Assembly: GCA_030433215.1 (NCBI GenBank)
Contig: JAUIMC010000002.1
Coordinates: 186,001 to 250,000, forward strand
DNA from: Alphaproteobacteria bacterium
GTDB lineage: Bacteria > Pseudomonadota > Alphaproteobacteria > Caulobacterales > Parvularculaceae
Direction of reading: 5' to 3'
DNA: 64,000 bases
A program made the position numbers and the translations under genes. Position 1 is the first letter of the stretch, and every line of letters starts with the position of its first letter. Shown one piece after another: positions 8,200 through 16,270 of the stretch. The notes under the pieces are model-generated. The model did no database searches and was not told the origin of the DNA. It saw only the letters and a program-made list of their open reading frames with translations.

Positions 8200-9057
8200 T
8201 TATAATCGCGGGAGCCACATCCCCATCGTGGCCGCAAAGGACCCCAAGGCCGTCACGCCGGTGGAAACAAGCACCACGATCGCCGCTGTAAACTTCAGTC
8301 CGGCGTGCTTCGAATCCTGCGCCTGGAAATAGAGTTGGAGCACCAGGAGAGGAATCGCCATCTGTGCGAAATACATGAAAGTGAGAAACGGTCCTTCGAA
8401 GGTTTCCGGATCGATTCCGATACCGCCGGTCGTCATGAACCAGAACATGAGACCGATCCTGAAAAACCAGACGGCGCTCGCCGCCATGAAAAGGCGCATG
8501 GCCCAACGGCGGTGCCGGTCGATCTGCCGGGTCATTGCAAAACGAATGGCGAAAGCGGCGCAGATCCAGATCAAAACCGCGTCGAGACTGATCGCGATAT
8601 GCCCGACCATCCCGCCTGGAACGCCGCGCGTCCAGACGAGGTGAAGACCCGCCGCGCTCGTCACGGCCGCTGTTATCACATAGGTGCGGCCGAGATAGCG
8701 GTGAAACGCCGGGAAGCGCCCGCGAATCTGCGGCATGAGCTGTAACGGCCCCCCGCCGATGATGACGATCGCGATCACCACATGAAACGCAATGGCGAGA
8801 TTGCCAATCAGGTCGCCTGCCACATAGCCTTCAGGCAAGGCCGTGTCCTCCAGCCCAGGAAAGCCGTTTTGCGCGAGGGCCGGCAGGTAAGACGCCGCAA
8901 CATAATAAACAAATATCCACTGGCCCGCCGCCGCCGCCAGAAACCACAAGACACCGGAAAATCCGAGGATGCGGTCGGGCCAGGGGCCGGATTGACGCGA
9001 GGCCGATTGGCCGGCCGCAGACGGCATGGCCGGGGAAGTCTCAAACAGGGTCGTCAC
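8200..9057 (-). CDS. DUF2306 domain membrane protein
   Basis: 285 residues with about seven hydrophobic segments. The stretch GPLQLMPQIRGRFPAFHRYL followed by GRTYVITA, and RHRRWAMRLFMAA later, are characteristic of the DUF2306 family of multi-pass membrane proteins of unknown biochemical role. Conserved histidines in the membrane region (AFHRYLG, GLHLVW, GHIAIS, DRHRRW) are visible and could bind a cofactor; that is inference. It diverges from an AraC-type regulator with a 269-base gap between them, a typical regulator/target layout. Confidence 0.8.
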   Translation of the reverse strand: MTTLFETSPAMPSAAGQSASRQSGPWPDRILGFSGVLWFLAAAAGQWIFVYYVAASYLPALAQNGFPGLEDTALPEGYVAGDLIGNLAIAFHVVIAIVIIGGGPLQLMPQIRGRFPAFHRYLGRTYVITAAVTSAAGLHLVWTRGVPGGMVGHIAISLDAVLIWICAAFAIRFAMTRQIDRHRRWAMRLFMAASAVWFFRIGLMFWFMTTGGIGIDPETFEGPFLTFMYFAQMAIPLLVLQLYFQAQDSKHAGLKFTAAIVVLVSTGVTALGSFAATMGMWLPRL

Positions 9058-9326
9058 AGAAGAGGCTCCTTTTCTTTTCCGTTTCCGGATTTTTCGCTTC
9101 AGGGGCGGCGCGCAAGAAACCGCCTGAGGTTCGGTGAATCGGGTGATTGGCCCTCTCGGCGGACCGTTTTGTCGCTTTCGCGCTTTCGAGACTTGCGCGG
9201 ATCGAATATGAAGAGAGGCTGGCGGGCGCGATCTCGCCGATTTGGAAAACGGCCAGTATTTTTGGGAAGAACGGCGATTATTTCGCCGAACCGACCGGCG
9301 CGCGGGTCAGGGCGAGAGGGTACGTC

Positions 9327-10370
9327 ATGGAAGGATTGCTTCGGCAGAACGGCTTGGCTGACGTCTGGGCTGGCGCGTCTGCTTTGCTGGCGAAGCGCGC
9401 GGCGCCGAAACTGGGTCCGGTCGCGCCATGCGACATACTCTGGTGGATTTTCGCCGCGTCGGTCACGTTCTCCATGGCCTCGGAATATGCCGGCGACGTC
9501 GGCGCGCCCATGACCTACATTTTGGCGATCGGCGGCTCCGCCGGGTGCGGCTGGCTCTGGCTGCTGTCACGCACGCTTTTCCGGTCCGAAAAACCCATTG
9601 CGCGCTGGAATGTCTTCGCCATCGCCGCGACCATCGCCGTTGAATCCTATTGGACTCTCGCAGGCGTTCCCGCCGCATCGGGCGAACTCCGCCGCATCGC
9701 CGCCAATGCCGCCTCGCTCATTTGCATCGGCGCGGTCGTGCTCGTCTTTGTTGAGGTTCTTTCCGGCTACAGCACAGCTCTGCCCAAACATGAAAGGCGC
9801 TTCCGTCAATTATTCACGCTGGTCTTCGGCGCCATGATCGCCGTTGCGTTTCTGTGGGCCATGAACGCCAATGCGATGAGTTTCGCCGCGCAATGGGCCG
9901 ACGCAACGCTGATTGCCTGCGCCGCCGTCGCCGTCATCGGCGCGAGACTGGCGGTCTTGTTCCGCAAACGCCATCCGCTGCCGGCGCCCGGAGCGCGAAA
10001 GGCGGCGCCCTCGCCGGCCGCCAATGATGAGGGACTGGCCCAGCGCATTCTCCGCGCCATCGAAGCGGAGCGGCGTTTTGCAACGCCTGACCTCAAGATC
10101 GCTGACCTCGCCGCAAGTCTCGGCGAGCAGGATTACAAAGTGACGCAGTGCATCACCGGCTTTCTCGGCTACCGGAATTTCAACCACTTAATCAATGCGC
10201 GCCGTATCGATTACGCAAAAGAGTTGTTGTCGGATCCGGATCATGAAGGCCGGCCCATTCTGTCGATAGCCTTCGACTGCGGCTTTAACTCGATAGGTCC
10301 CTTCAACCGCGCTTTCAAAAGCCATGTGGGAATGACGCCGCGCGAATTCAGAAGCAACCCGGCTGGTTAA
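9327..10370 (+). CDS. AraC-family transcriptional regulator with N-terminal membrane domain
   Basis: 347 residues. The first ~230 contain several hydrophobic helices (ILWWIFAASVTFSMA, AGCGWLWLLSRTLF, MIAVAFLWAMNANAMSFAA and others). The C-terminal ~100 form an AraC-type double helix-turn-helix with LKIADLAASLGEQDYKVTQC, NFNHLINARRIDYAKELL and the signature ending IAFDCGFNSIGPFNRAFKSH then TPREFR. The frame is open further upstream, but the ATG at 9327 has GAGAGG at good spacing, so I choose it. It is divergent from the DUF2306 gene, which it may control; the membrane part would sense a signal in the envelope. Confidence 0.85.
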   Translation: MEGLLRQNGLADVWAGASALLAKRAAPKLGPVAPCDILWWIFAASVTFSMASEYAGDVGAPMTYILAIGGSAGCGWLWLLSRTLFRSEKPIARWNVFAIAATIAVESYWTLAGVPAASGELRRIAANAASLICIGAVVLVFVEVLSGYSTALPKHERRFRQLFTLVFGAMIAVAFLWAMNANAMSFAAQWADATLIACAAVAVIGARLAVLFRKRHPLPAPGARKAAPSPAANDEGLAQRILRAIEAERRFATPDLKIADLAASLGEQDYKVTQCITGFLGYRNFNHLINARRIDYAKELLSDPDHEGRPILSIAFDCGFNSIGPFNRAFKSHVGMTPREFRSNPAG

Positions 10371-10444
10371 CCGGCGTGCCCCGCACGGAAGACAAGACTG
10401 CCAGGCGGGCTTTCTTCTGCAACTGCGCGCGTTAGAATGGCCTC

Positions 10445-11620
10445 ATGTTCACGAAGTTCTTCCACGAGCTGAAATCAGCCGGCCTGCCTGTCTCCCTGCG
10501 GGAATATCTGACCCTGATGGAGGCCATGGACGCCGATCTCGCCGGCCGCAGGGTGGAGGATTTCTACTACCTCTCCCGGGCGGCGCTCGTGAAGGACGAG
10601 CGCAATCTCGACAAGTTCGACAAGGTCTTCGCCCATGTCTTCTCGGGGCTGGAAACCGTCGGCGACGACATTACGGCGGACATCCCCGAAGACTGGTTGA
10701 AGCTCATGACCGAGCGCTTTTTCAGCGAGGAGGAAAAGCGGGAGATTGAGGCCATGGGCGGCTGGGACAAGCTCATGGAGACGCTGAAAGAGCGCCTTGA
10801 AGAACAGAAAAAGCGCCATGAAGGCGGCGGCAAATGGATCGGCACGGGCGGGACCTCGCCTTACGGCTCCGGCGGCTATAATCCTGAAGGGATCAGGATC
10901 GGCAATGAGGGCAAACGTCAGGGCCGCGCCGTAAAGGTCTGGGAAAAACGCGACTACAAAAATCTCGACGACACCGTTCAGCTCGGCACGCGCAACATCA
11001 AGCTGGCGCTCCGGAAGCTGCGCCGCTTCGCGCGCGAAGGCGCGGCGGAGGAATTCGACCTCGACAATACGATCGACGCAACTGCGCGCGCCGGTTATCT
11101 CGACATCAAGATGCGGCCCGAGCGGCGCAACACGGTCAAGGTCCTTTTGTTTTTTGATGTGGGCGGATCAATGGATCCGTTCATCAAGATCTGCGAAGAG
11201 TTGTTCTCGGCGGCGCGCGCCGAGTTCAAGCATATGGAGTATTTCTACTTCCATAATTGCCTTTACGATTATGTCTGGAAGGATAATCGCCGCCGCTGGA
11301 GCGAGAAAATTCCCACCTGGGACGTGCTCCATAAATATCCCCATGACTACAAGGTGATTTTCGTCGGCGATGCGTCCATGTCGCCTTACGAGATCACCGT
11401 TCCCGGCGGGGCCGTCGAATATTTCAATGAAGAAGCCGGCGCGATCTGGCTTCAGCGGGTCACGGATATTTACGAGCGCGTTGTCTGGCTGAATCCCGTG
11501 CGTGAGGAGAGCTGGGACTACGTGGCGTCGACGCAGTTATTGCGCGAGCTTCTCGGTTCGAGAATGTTTCCCCTGACGCTGGGCGGGCTTGAAAGAGCGA
11601 TGACGGAACTGAAGCGGTGA
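10445..11620 (+). CDS. vWA domain protein, CoxE-like
   Basis: 391 residues. An N-terminal helical region (LKSAGLPVSLREYLTLMEAM) precedes a von Willebrand A domain whose metal site reads FFDVGGSMDPF, the DxGxS version seen in CoxE-like proteins. A glycine-rich spacer (WIGTGGTSPYGSGGYNPEG) lies between. Family members usually work with a MoxR-type AAA ATPase as metallo-chaperone pairs; no such ATPase gene is adjacent here. The protein is complete, cytosolic and has no signal peptide. It follows the AraC-type gene by 74 bases on the same strand. Confidence 0.85.
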   Translation: MFTKFFHELKSAGLPVSLREYLTLMEAMDADLAGRRVEDFYYLSRAALVKDERNLDKFDKVFAHVFSGLETVGDDITADIPEDWLKLMTERFFSEEEKREIEAMGGWDKLMETLKERLEEQKKRHEGGGKWIGTGGTSPYGSGGYNPEGIRIGNEGKRQGRAVKVWEKRDYKNLDDTVQLGTRNIKLALRKLRRFAREGAAEEFDLDNTIDATARAGYLDIKMRPERRNTVKVLLFFDVGGSMDPFIKICEELFSAARAEFKHMEYFYFHNCLYDYVWKDNRRRWSEKIPTWDVLHKYPHDYKVIFVGDASMSPYEITVPGGAVEYFNEEAGAIWLQRVTDIYERVVWLNPVREESWDYVASTQLLRELLGSRMFPLTLGGLERAMTELKR

Positions 11621-11636
11621 GCGACAGCGGCGGCGT

Positions 11637-11987
11637 TTAGCTCGCCGCCGCCAGACGCACGCCGTTCGCCTCTTCCACAGCCGCGTGAGCGAGATGGCGC
11701 AGCGAGACGAGCGTGGTCGCGCGCGCTTCCTGTTTGGCCGGGGCCGGCCCCACGAGATTTTCGGCTTGTTCGCAGACTTCGCCGAGATGCCAGGCGCCGA
11801 CGCCGCGCGCCGCGCCTTTCAGCGTATGGGCCGTGTTCTTCCAGTTTTCGTCAGTCTGGAACACGTCGAATTGCCCGATCAGATTATCCACCTGTTCGGC
11901 GAAAATCTGAAGAATTTCGTCGCGCAGCGCATCGTCGCCCGCCACGTATTTTTCAAGATGAGCGAAATCAATAACTTTATTCTGCAT
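11637..11987 (-). CDS. Orphan histidine phosphotransfer (Hpt) protein
   Basis: 116 residues forming a single Hpt four-helix bundle: the phospho-accepting histidine is in NTAHTLKGAARGVGA around residue 54. It would relay phosphate between a hybrid kinase and a response regulator. The frame extends 17 codons further upstream, but MQNKVIDFAHLEKYV is the family-like N-terminus and GTGAG precedes it. No kinase or receiver gene is adjacent, so its partners are unknown; a ChpT or ShpA-like role is possible but not shown. Confidence 0.82.
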   Translation of the reverse strand: MQNKVIDFAHLEKYVAGDDALRDEILQIFAEQVDNLIGQFDVFQTDENWKNTAHTLKGAARGVGAWHLGEVCEQAENLVGPAPAKQEARATTLVSLRHLAHAAVEEANGVRLAAAS

Positions 11988-12092
11988 GGGTAAACTCACT
12001 GTTCCGTTCCCCCGATTGGAGAGGAAAATAAGGAACAAAAGCTACAAAGCTTTTAAAATTTTATCCGTCATTATGAACAGAGTGTTAAAGGA

Positions 12093-12130
12093 AAACGCCG
12101 CCCGGGCGCGATCGACCCGCGGCGGCGTTT
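12093..12130 (-). terminator. Rho-independent terminator of the acidic-protein gene
   Basis: AAACGCCGCC at 12093-12102 pairs with GGCGGCGTTT at 12121-12130, with more GC pairing inside. On the minus strand the stem is followed by TTTTCCTTT, and it lies about 25 bases after the stop of the acidic protein gene. Confidence 0.7.
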
Positions 12131-12155
12131 CAATATGAAACAAAATTGCGAGGCT

Positions 12156-12644
12156 CTAGCCTAACTGGTTCGGATCTTCCTCGCTCGCCTCTTCCGCCGC
12201 GTCTTCGGCTTCATCGGCGGCTTCGTCAGCAGCATCCGTCACTTCGTCTGCGGTCTCGTCCATTTCATCGCCCGCTTCGTGCATCATGTCGCCGGCGTCG
12301 TCGGCCATCTCGTCCGCCGTCTCCATGGCGTCCTCGGCGGCTTCCTCGGTGTTCTCCATGGCCTCTTCGCCCATGGCTTCGGCCTCTTCCATCATGTCGC
12401 CGGCGGCTTCGCCTGCCGCATCCATGGTTTCGTCCGCGGCTTCGGCGGCTTCGTCCATGGCTTCGCCGGTTTCTTCGGCGGCGCCGTCGATCATGTCGCC
12501 CGCGGCGTCGGCCGCCTCGGTGACCGTCTCCTCGACGGCTTCGACGGCGTCGCTGACCGCGCCCTCCTCATTCGGCCCCATGATCTTGGTGAGCCCGATA
12601 ATGACCGCCAGCGCCACGGCGATGACCAGAATAATTCTAAGCAT
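12156..12644 (-). CDS. Membrane-anchored, extremely acidic low-complexity protein
   Basis: 162 residues. An N-terminal membrane helix (LRIILVIAVALAVIIGLTKI) is followed by about 140 residues made almost only of Ala, Glu, Asp, Met, Gly and Thr in repeating patterns such as AADETMDAAGEAAGDMMEEA. After Lys20 I find no Lys, Arg, Cys or aromatic residue. The pattern suggests a long amphipathic or extended anionic helix, comparable to LEA or apolipoprotein-like repeats, probably anchored in the inner membrane. The codons are repetitive too, hinting at expansion by duplication. It has its own terminator and diverges from the HerA-like gene. Function unknown; a real gene is supported by the clean signal anchor, terminator and start. 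Confidence 0.75.
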   Translation of the reverse strand: MLRIILVIAVALAVIIGLTKIMGPNEEGAVSDAVEAVEETVTEAADAAGDMIDGAAEETGEAMDEAAEAADETMDAAGEAAGDMMEEAEAMGEEAMENTEEAAEDAMETADEMADDAGDMMHEAGDEMDETADEVTDAADEAADEAEDAAEEASEEDPNQLG

Positions 12645-12939
12645 GACAAACCCCTTCCTTTGCGCGCCCTCTTCGCTTCATGCGATGTCGCGGTTAGTGT
12701 CGCTGCGCCCCGTTTGTCGCTTTTTGCAAGGCGTCTCTCCACGCAACCCTCGTATTTTATCCCCAATCAGATAGTCCGTAAATGGCCGCCGGCAGGCGTG
12801 CGCCATTGCTTTCATTACAGATTTGACAATGTTTTCGGGCGCTTGGAGACTAGGGCGCAAAGATTGATCTGACCGCGCGCCCGGCCTAAAGGGACGCCTT
12901 TCGCGATGACGCGCGCATCAGGGCCCGCCGGGAGAGAGC

Positions 12940-14406
12940 ATGACGCAGACATCCGTTTTCCTTGGGAAAAGCGACAAACCCGAAGCGCTTGCGTTGAAAT
13001 ACGCCAACCGGCACGGACTGATATCGGGCGCTACCGGCACCGGCAAGACCGTCACCTTGCAGATCATCGCCGAAGGCCTGTCAGAGGCCGGCGTCCCGGT
13101 TTTCGTCGCGGATGTGAAAGGCGATCTCTCGGGTCTCGCCCGGCCGGTGGAAATGAAGGGCTTCCTGACCGAACGTGCAGACACGGTCGGTCTTACTCCT
13201 TACGAGCCGCGCGGCTTTCCCGTCTGTTTCTGGGACCTCTTTGGCAAGCAGGGCCATCCCATCCGCGCCACCGTATCGGAGATGGGGCCGTTGCTTCTCT
13301 CGCGGCTTCTCGATCTCAACGAAACCCAGGAAGGGGTGTTGACCCTTGCCTTCCGGCTTGCCGACGACGAAGGGCTTTTGCTGCTCGACCTGAAAGACCT
13401 TCGCGCGCTGCTGGTCGAGGTTGCGGAGCGCGCCAAGGAATTGTCCGCGGAATACGGGCATGTCTCGCGCGCTTCCGTGGGGGCCATCCAGCGGCGCCTG
13501 CTCGCCCTCGAAGAACAGGGCGCGGAAGAGTTTTTCGGCGAACCGGCGCTCGATCTCATGGATTTCCTGCGCGCTGGCGAGAACGGCGAAGGGATGGTCA
13601 ACATTCTCGCCGCCGATACGCTGATGCAGACGCCGAAACTCTACGCCACCTTTCTCTTATGGCTGTTGTCGGAGCTGTTCGAAGAACTGCCGGAAATCGG
13701 CGACGTCGAAAAGCCAAAACTGGTCTTCTTCTTTGATGAAGCGCATCTGCTCTTCGACGATGCGCCTGACGCGCTTGTGGACAAGGTCGAGCAGGTAGTG
13801 CGCCTCATCCGCTCCAAAGGCGTCGGCGTTTTCTTCGTCACGCAAAATCCCCTCGACGTGCCGGACAGCGTGTCGAGCCAGCTTGGCAACCGGGTGCAGC
13901 ACGCCCTGCGCGCCTTTACGCCGCGCGAGCAGCGCGTCGTCAAGGCGGCGGCGGAAACCTTCCGGCCCAATCCGGCTTTCAAGACGCTCGATGTGATTAC
14001 CGAGCTTGGCATCGGCGAGGCGCTGGTCTCGACCCTTGAAAGCAAGGGCGCGCCGGGCGTCGTTCAGCGCACGCTTATCCGTCCGCCTGCTTCTCGGATG
14101 GGACCGCTGACGAAAGCCGAGCGCACCGATGTGCTGCGCTATTCCGATATGGCGGACAAATATGACGAAGCCGTCGATAATGAATCCGCCTATGAAATCC
14201 TGAAGGAAAAGGCGGCGCAGCGCGCCGAATCCGAAGAAAAGGCTCGCCGCAAGGAAGAACAGGAAAAGGCGGCGAGGGCCAAAACCAAGCTCCGCCGCCG
14301 GCGGTCGAACCGCCAGAGCGTCAGTGAAGCCGCTTTCAAGACCGCCGCCCGCACGCTCGCGCGCGAACTGGTGCGCGGCATCCTCGGCGGACTGAAAAGA
14401 CGCTAG
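12940..14406 (+). CDS. HerA-like helicase/ATPase (DUF853)
   Basis: 488 residues. Walker A is [14 protein letters not shown] near residue 30-40 and Walker B is [14 protein letters not shown] near 262; [15 protein letters not shown] follows as a sensor-like motif. The C-terminus is a basic, coiled-coil tail ([20 protein letters not shown]). This is the stand-alone DUF853/HerA-like family of ring-forming P-loop ATPases, possibly DNA translocases; the cellular role is not established. It is followed after three bases by a CPBP protease gene. Confidence 0.88.
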   Translation: MTQTSVFLGKSDKPEALALKYANRHGLISGATGTGKTVTLQIIAEGLSEAGVPVFVADVKGDLSGLARPVEMKGFLTERADTVGLTPYEPRGFPVCFWDLFGKQGHPIRATVSEMGPLLLSRLLDLNETQEGVLTLAFRLADDEGLLLLDLKDLRALLVEVAERAKELSAEYGHVSRASVGAIQRRLLALEEQGAEEFFGEPALDLMDFLRAGENGEGMVNILAADTLMQTPKLYATFLLWLLSELFEELPEIGDVEKPKLVFFFDEAHLLFDDAPDALVDKVEQVVRLIRSKGVGVFFVTQNPLDVPDSVSSQLGNRVQHALRAFTPREQRVVKAAAETFRPNPAFKTLDVITELGIGEALVSTLESKGAPGVVQRTLIRPPASRMGPLTKAERTDVLRYSDMADKYDEAVDNESAYEILKEKAAQRAESEEKARRKEEQEKAARAKTKLRRRRSNRQSVSEAAFKTAARTLARELVRGILGGLKRR

Positions 14407-14409
14407 CTC

Positions 14410-15012
14410 ATGGAAGAAAAAGAAACGCCGGATACGCCCGAACCGCGCGCCTTCCTGATGGTCATCCTCGGCACCATCGGGCTCGGCGTTGCGGCCTACG
14501 CCTTCAGCCTGATCCTGAGCGTCAACCTTTCGCAATTTCTACAGCCGACGATCAAGGACATTGCTGTCGGCGTCATCGCCACCCTGCCGCTCGTCGCCTT
14601 TCTGTGGTGGTTTTCCAACACCACGCTCGAGCATTTCGCGTCGTTTCGGAAATCGCAGATCAAGTTCTTTTCCGAGATCGGCTTTGAATTCACGCCTTCG
14701 CGCATCGCGCTGATGGCGGTCTGCGCGGGGGTGAGCGAGGAACTCCTGTTTCGCGGTCTTTTGCAGACATGGATCGCCGGTTTCGCGCCGGTTGCCGCCG
14801 CGATCGTTCTCTCCAATGTGGTATTCGGCCTCCTGCATATGCGCACGATCCTGTACGCTGTGATCGCAGGGCTGGTGGGCGTGTATCTCGGGATTCTTTT
14901 CGCGGTTACGGACAACCTGCTGGCGCCCATCGCCGCGCACATTCTTTATGACGCCGTGGCGCTTGAATATACGCGCCGGGCGGTTGTCCATTACCAGTCC
15001 GAGGGACTCTGA
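14410..15012 (+). CDS. CPBP family intramembrane metalloprotease
   Basis: 200 residues with about six membrane helices. The family motifs are present: SEELLFRGLLQTW (EExxxR) near residue 110, a histidine in FGLLHM and another in APIAAHILYDAVAL. CPBP/Abi proteins are glutamic or metal-dependent intramembrane proteases related to Rce1, some tied to bacteriocin immunity or protein processing; the substrate here is unknown. It begins three bases after the HerA-like stop and is likely co-transcribed with it. Confidence 0.85.
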   Translation: MEEKETPDTPEPRAFLMVILGTIGLGVAAYAFSLILSVNLSQFLQPTIKDIAVGVIATLPLVAFLWWFSNTTLEHFASFRKSQIKFFSEIGFEFTPSRIALMAVCAGVSEELLFRGLLQTWIAGFAPVAAAIVLSNVVFGLLHMRTILYAVIAGLVGVYLGILFAVTDNLLAPIAAHILYDAVALEYTRRAVVHYQSEGL

Positions 15013-15025
15013 GGCCGCCTTCACG

Positions 15026-15808
15026 TCACGAACGCAGGGCCGTCTCCAGCGACTCTTCCGTCACCGGATAACCCCGGTCTGCGGGAATGGCCAAAAACCG
15101 CTCGCCGTCGCGTTCGATAATCCGCGGTTCTATCGGCGCGCGGTTGCGGGTTTCGGCGAATGCCAGAACCGCTTCGGCGCTTTCGCTCGCGCCCAGCAGC
15201 TCCACATTACGCTTGGTCGGAAAGATCATCTTGCGCCGCCCCGCGCTGCAATCGGCAAGCACGGCGGCCGGGGCTGTCCAGACGACTTCCATCGCTTCTC
15301 CGCCGTCAGCGACGGCGCATTGGCCTTCCGGCGCTTTGGCCGCGAAGAACCACGTATCGTACCGCCGGTGTCCGGCTCTTTTGGGCGGGCGCCAACGGGC
15401 GAACAGATGCAGGGCGTCGGCTGCAAGGCGCAGCTTTTCGCCTTCGACCATTTCGAAAAAAAGCGCATCATTGTCTTCGACGCGCTTGCGCCAGTCTGAA
15501 AGCGCATCGGTTTCTTCAGCGTCGATCAACCTTCCTTCGCGGCGCGCGAGCAAAAGGCCCGTTTCCTCGAAGGCCTCGCGCAGCGCGGCGATGCGCGGCG
15601 CGCGTTCCTCTTCCGGCGCAGCGTCCAGGCCGTCGCAATGGTCTCGCCACGCCGGATTATGATCGCCCGCATCGATGCGTCCGCCGGGAAAGACCATCGC
15701 GCCGCCCGCAAAAGCAATATCCGCGTGACGTTCAACCATTAGCGCCTGGAATTGCGGCGCATCGCGAAGCAACAGGATTGTAGCCGCCGGAATCAACGCG
15801 TCAGTCAT
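15026..15808 (-). CDS. NUDIX hydrolase (NUDT19-like)
   Basis: 260 residues. The Nudix box is split in the NUDT19/RP2-like way: FPGGRIDAGD, a ~30-residue insertion, then ALREAFEETGLLL carrying the catalytic REAxEExG core. Long C-terminal extension. Enzymes of this group hydrolyse nucleoside-diphosphate-linked substrates, with CoA derivatives reported for eukaryotic relatives; the substrate here is unknown. The downstream end converges on the CPBP gene. Its start overlaps the 3' end of the upstream membrane protein gene by eight bases. Confidence 0.85.
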   Translation of the reverse strand: MTDALIPAATILLLRDAPQFQALMVERHADIAFAGGAMVFPGGRIDAGDHNPAWRDHCDGLDAAPEEERAPRIAALREAFEETGLLLARREGRLIDAEETDALSDWRKRVEDNDALFFEMVEGEKLRLAADALHLFARWRPPKRAGHRRYDTWFFAAKAPEGQCAVADGGEAMEVVWTAPAAVLADCSAGRRKMIFPTKRNVELLGASESAEAVLAFAETRNRAPIEPRIIERDGERFLAIPADRGYPVTEESLETALRS

Positions 15809-16190
15809 CGAATAATCCGCTCTTGCGCTGGGCTGGATGCTGAAATCCGGCGCCCGTAAGTTTCACCGCGCCAAGGCCGCCCAAGGCCGTAGCCAAAAGC
15901 GCGCCCGGCCACAACAGCCAGTTCAGCGGATAGGAAAAAAGCGTAATGACCGCTCCGAGAAAAATCGAGGCGGCGCCCAGGACGCCGAGCGGCGCCCATT
16001 TCCCGCCGAAGATGAGCGCGACCAGCGCCGCCAGAAAGGCGCCGAGCAACCAGCCGAGCAGCAGCATCGAGCCATAGGCCGCGCTGCCCGGCGCGGCGCC
16101 GGTCACGGAGGCGCCGGCGCTTTCCACCATTTTGGCGAGCGCGAAGCCGGCAATGACGGCGATGATGACGGAGATAAGCGATCTGATCAT
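15801..16190 (-). CDS. Small four-helix membrane protein
   Basis: 129 residues with about four hydrophobic segments (LISVIIAVIAGFALAKMV; GSMLLLGWLLGAFLAALVAL; LGVLGAASIFLGAVITLF; WLLWPGALLATALGGLG) and a short charged tail. No recognised domain. It lies just upstream of, and overlaps by eight bases with, the NUDIX gene. A different minus-strand frame is also open here, but only this one gives alternating hydrophobic helices with normal loops. Confidence 0.6.
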   Translation of the reverse strand: MIRSLISVIIAVIAGFALAKMVESAGASVTGAAPGSAAYGSMLLLGWLLGAFLAALVALIFGGKWAPLGVLGAASIFLGAVITLFSYPLNWLLWPGALLATALGGLGAVKLTGAGFQHPAQRKSGLFDD

Positions 16191-16270
16191 GGCGCAAGGC
16201 CTCCCTCTGCGTCTTTTAACCCGCTCGCGGAAATGGAAAAGCCCGGAAAACAGCGCTAGAAACCGGGCCC

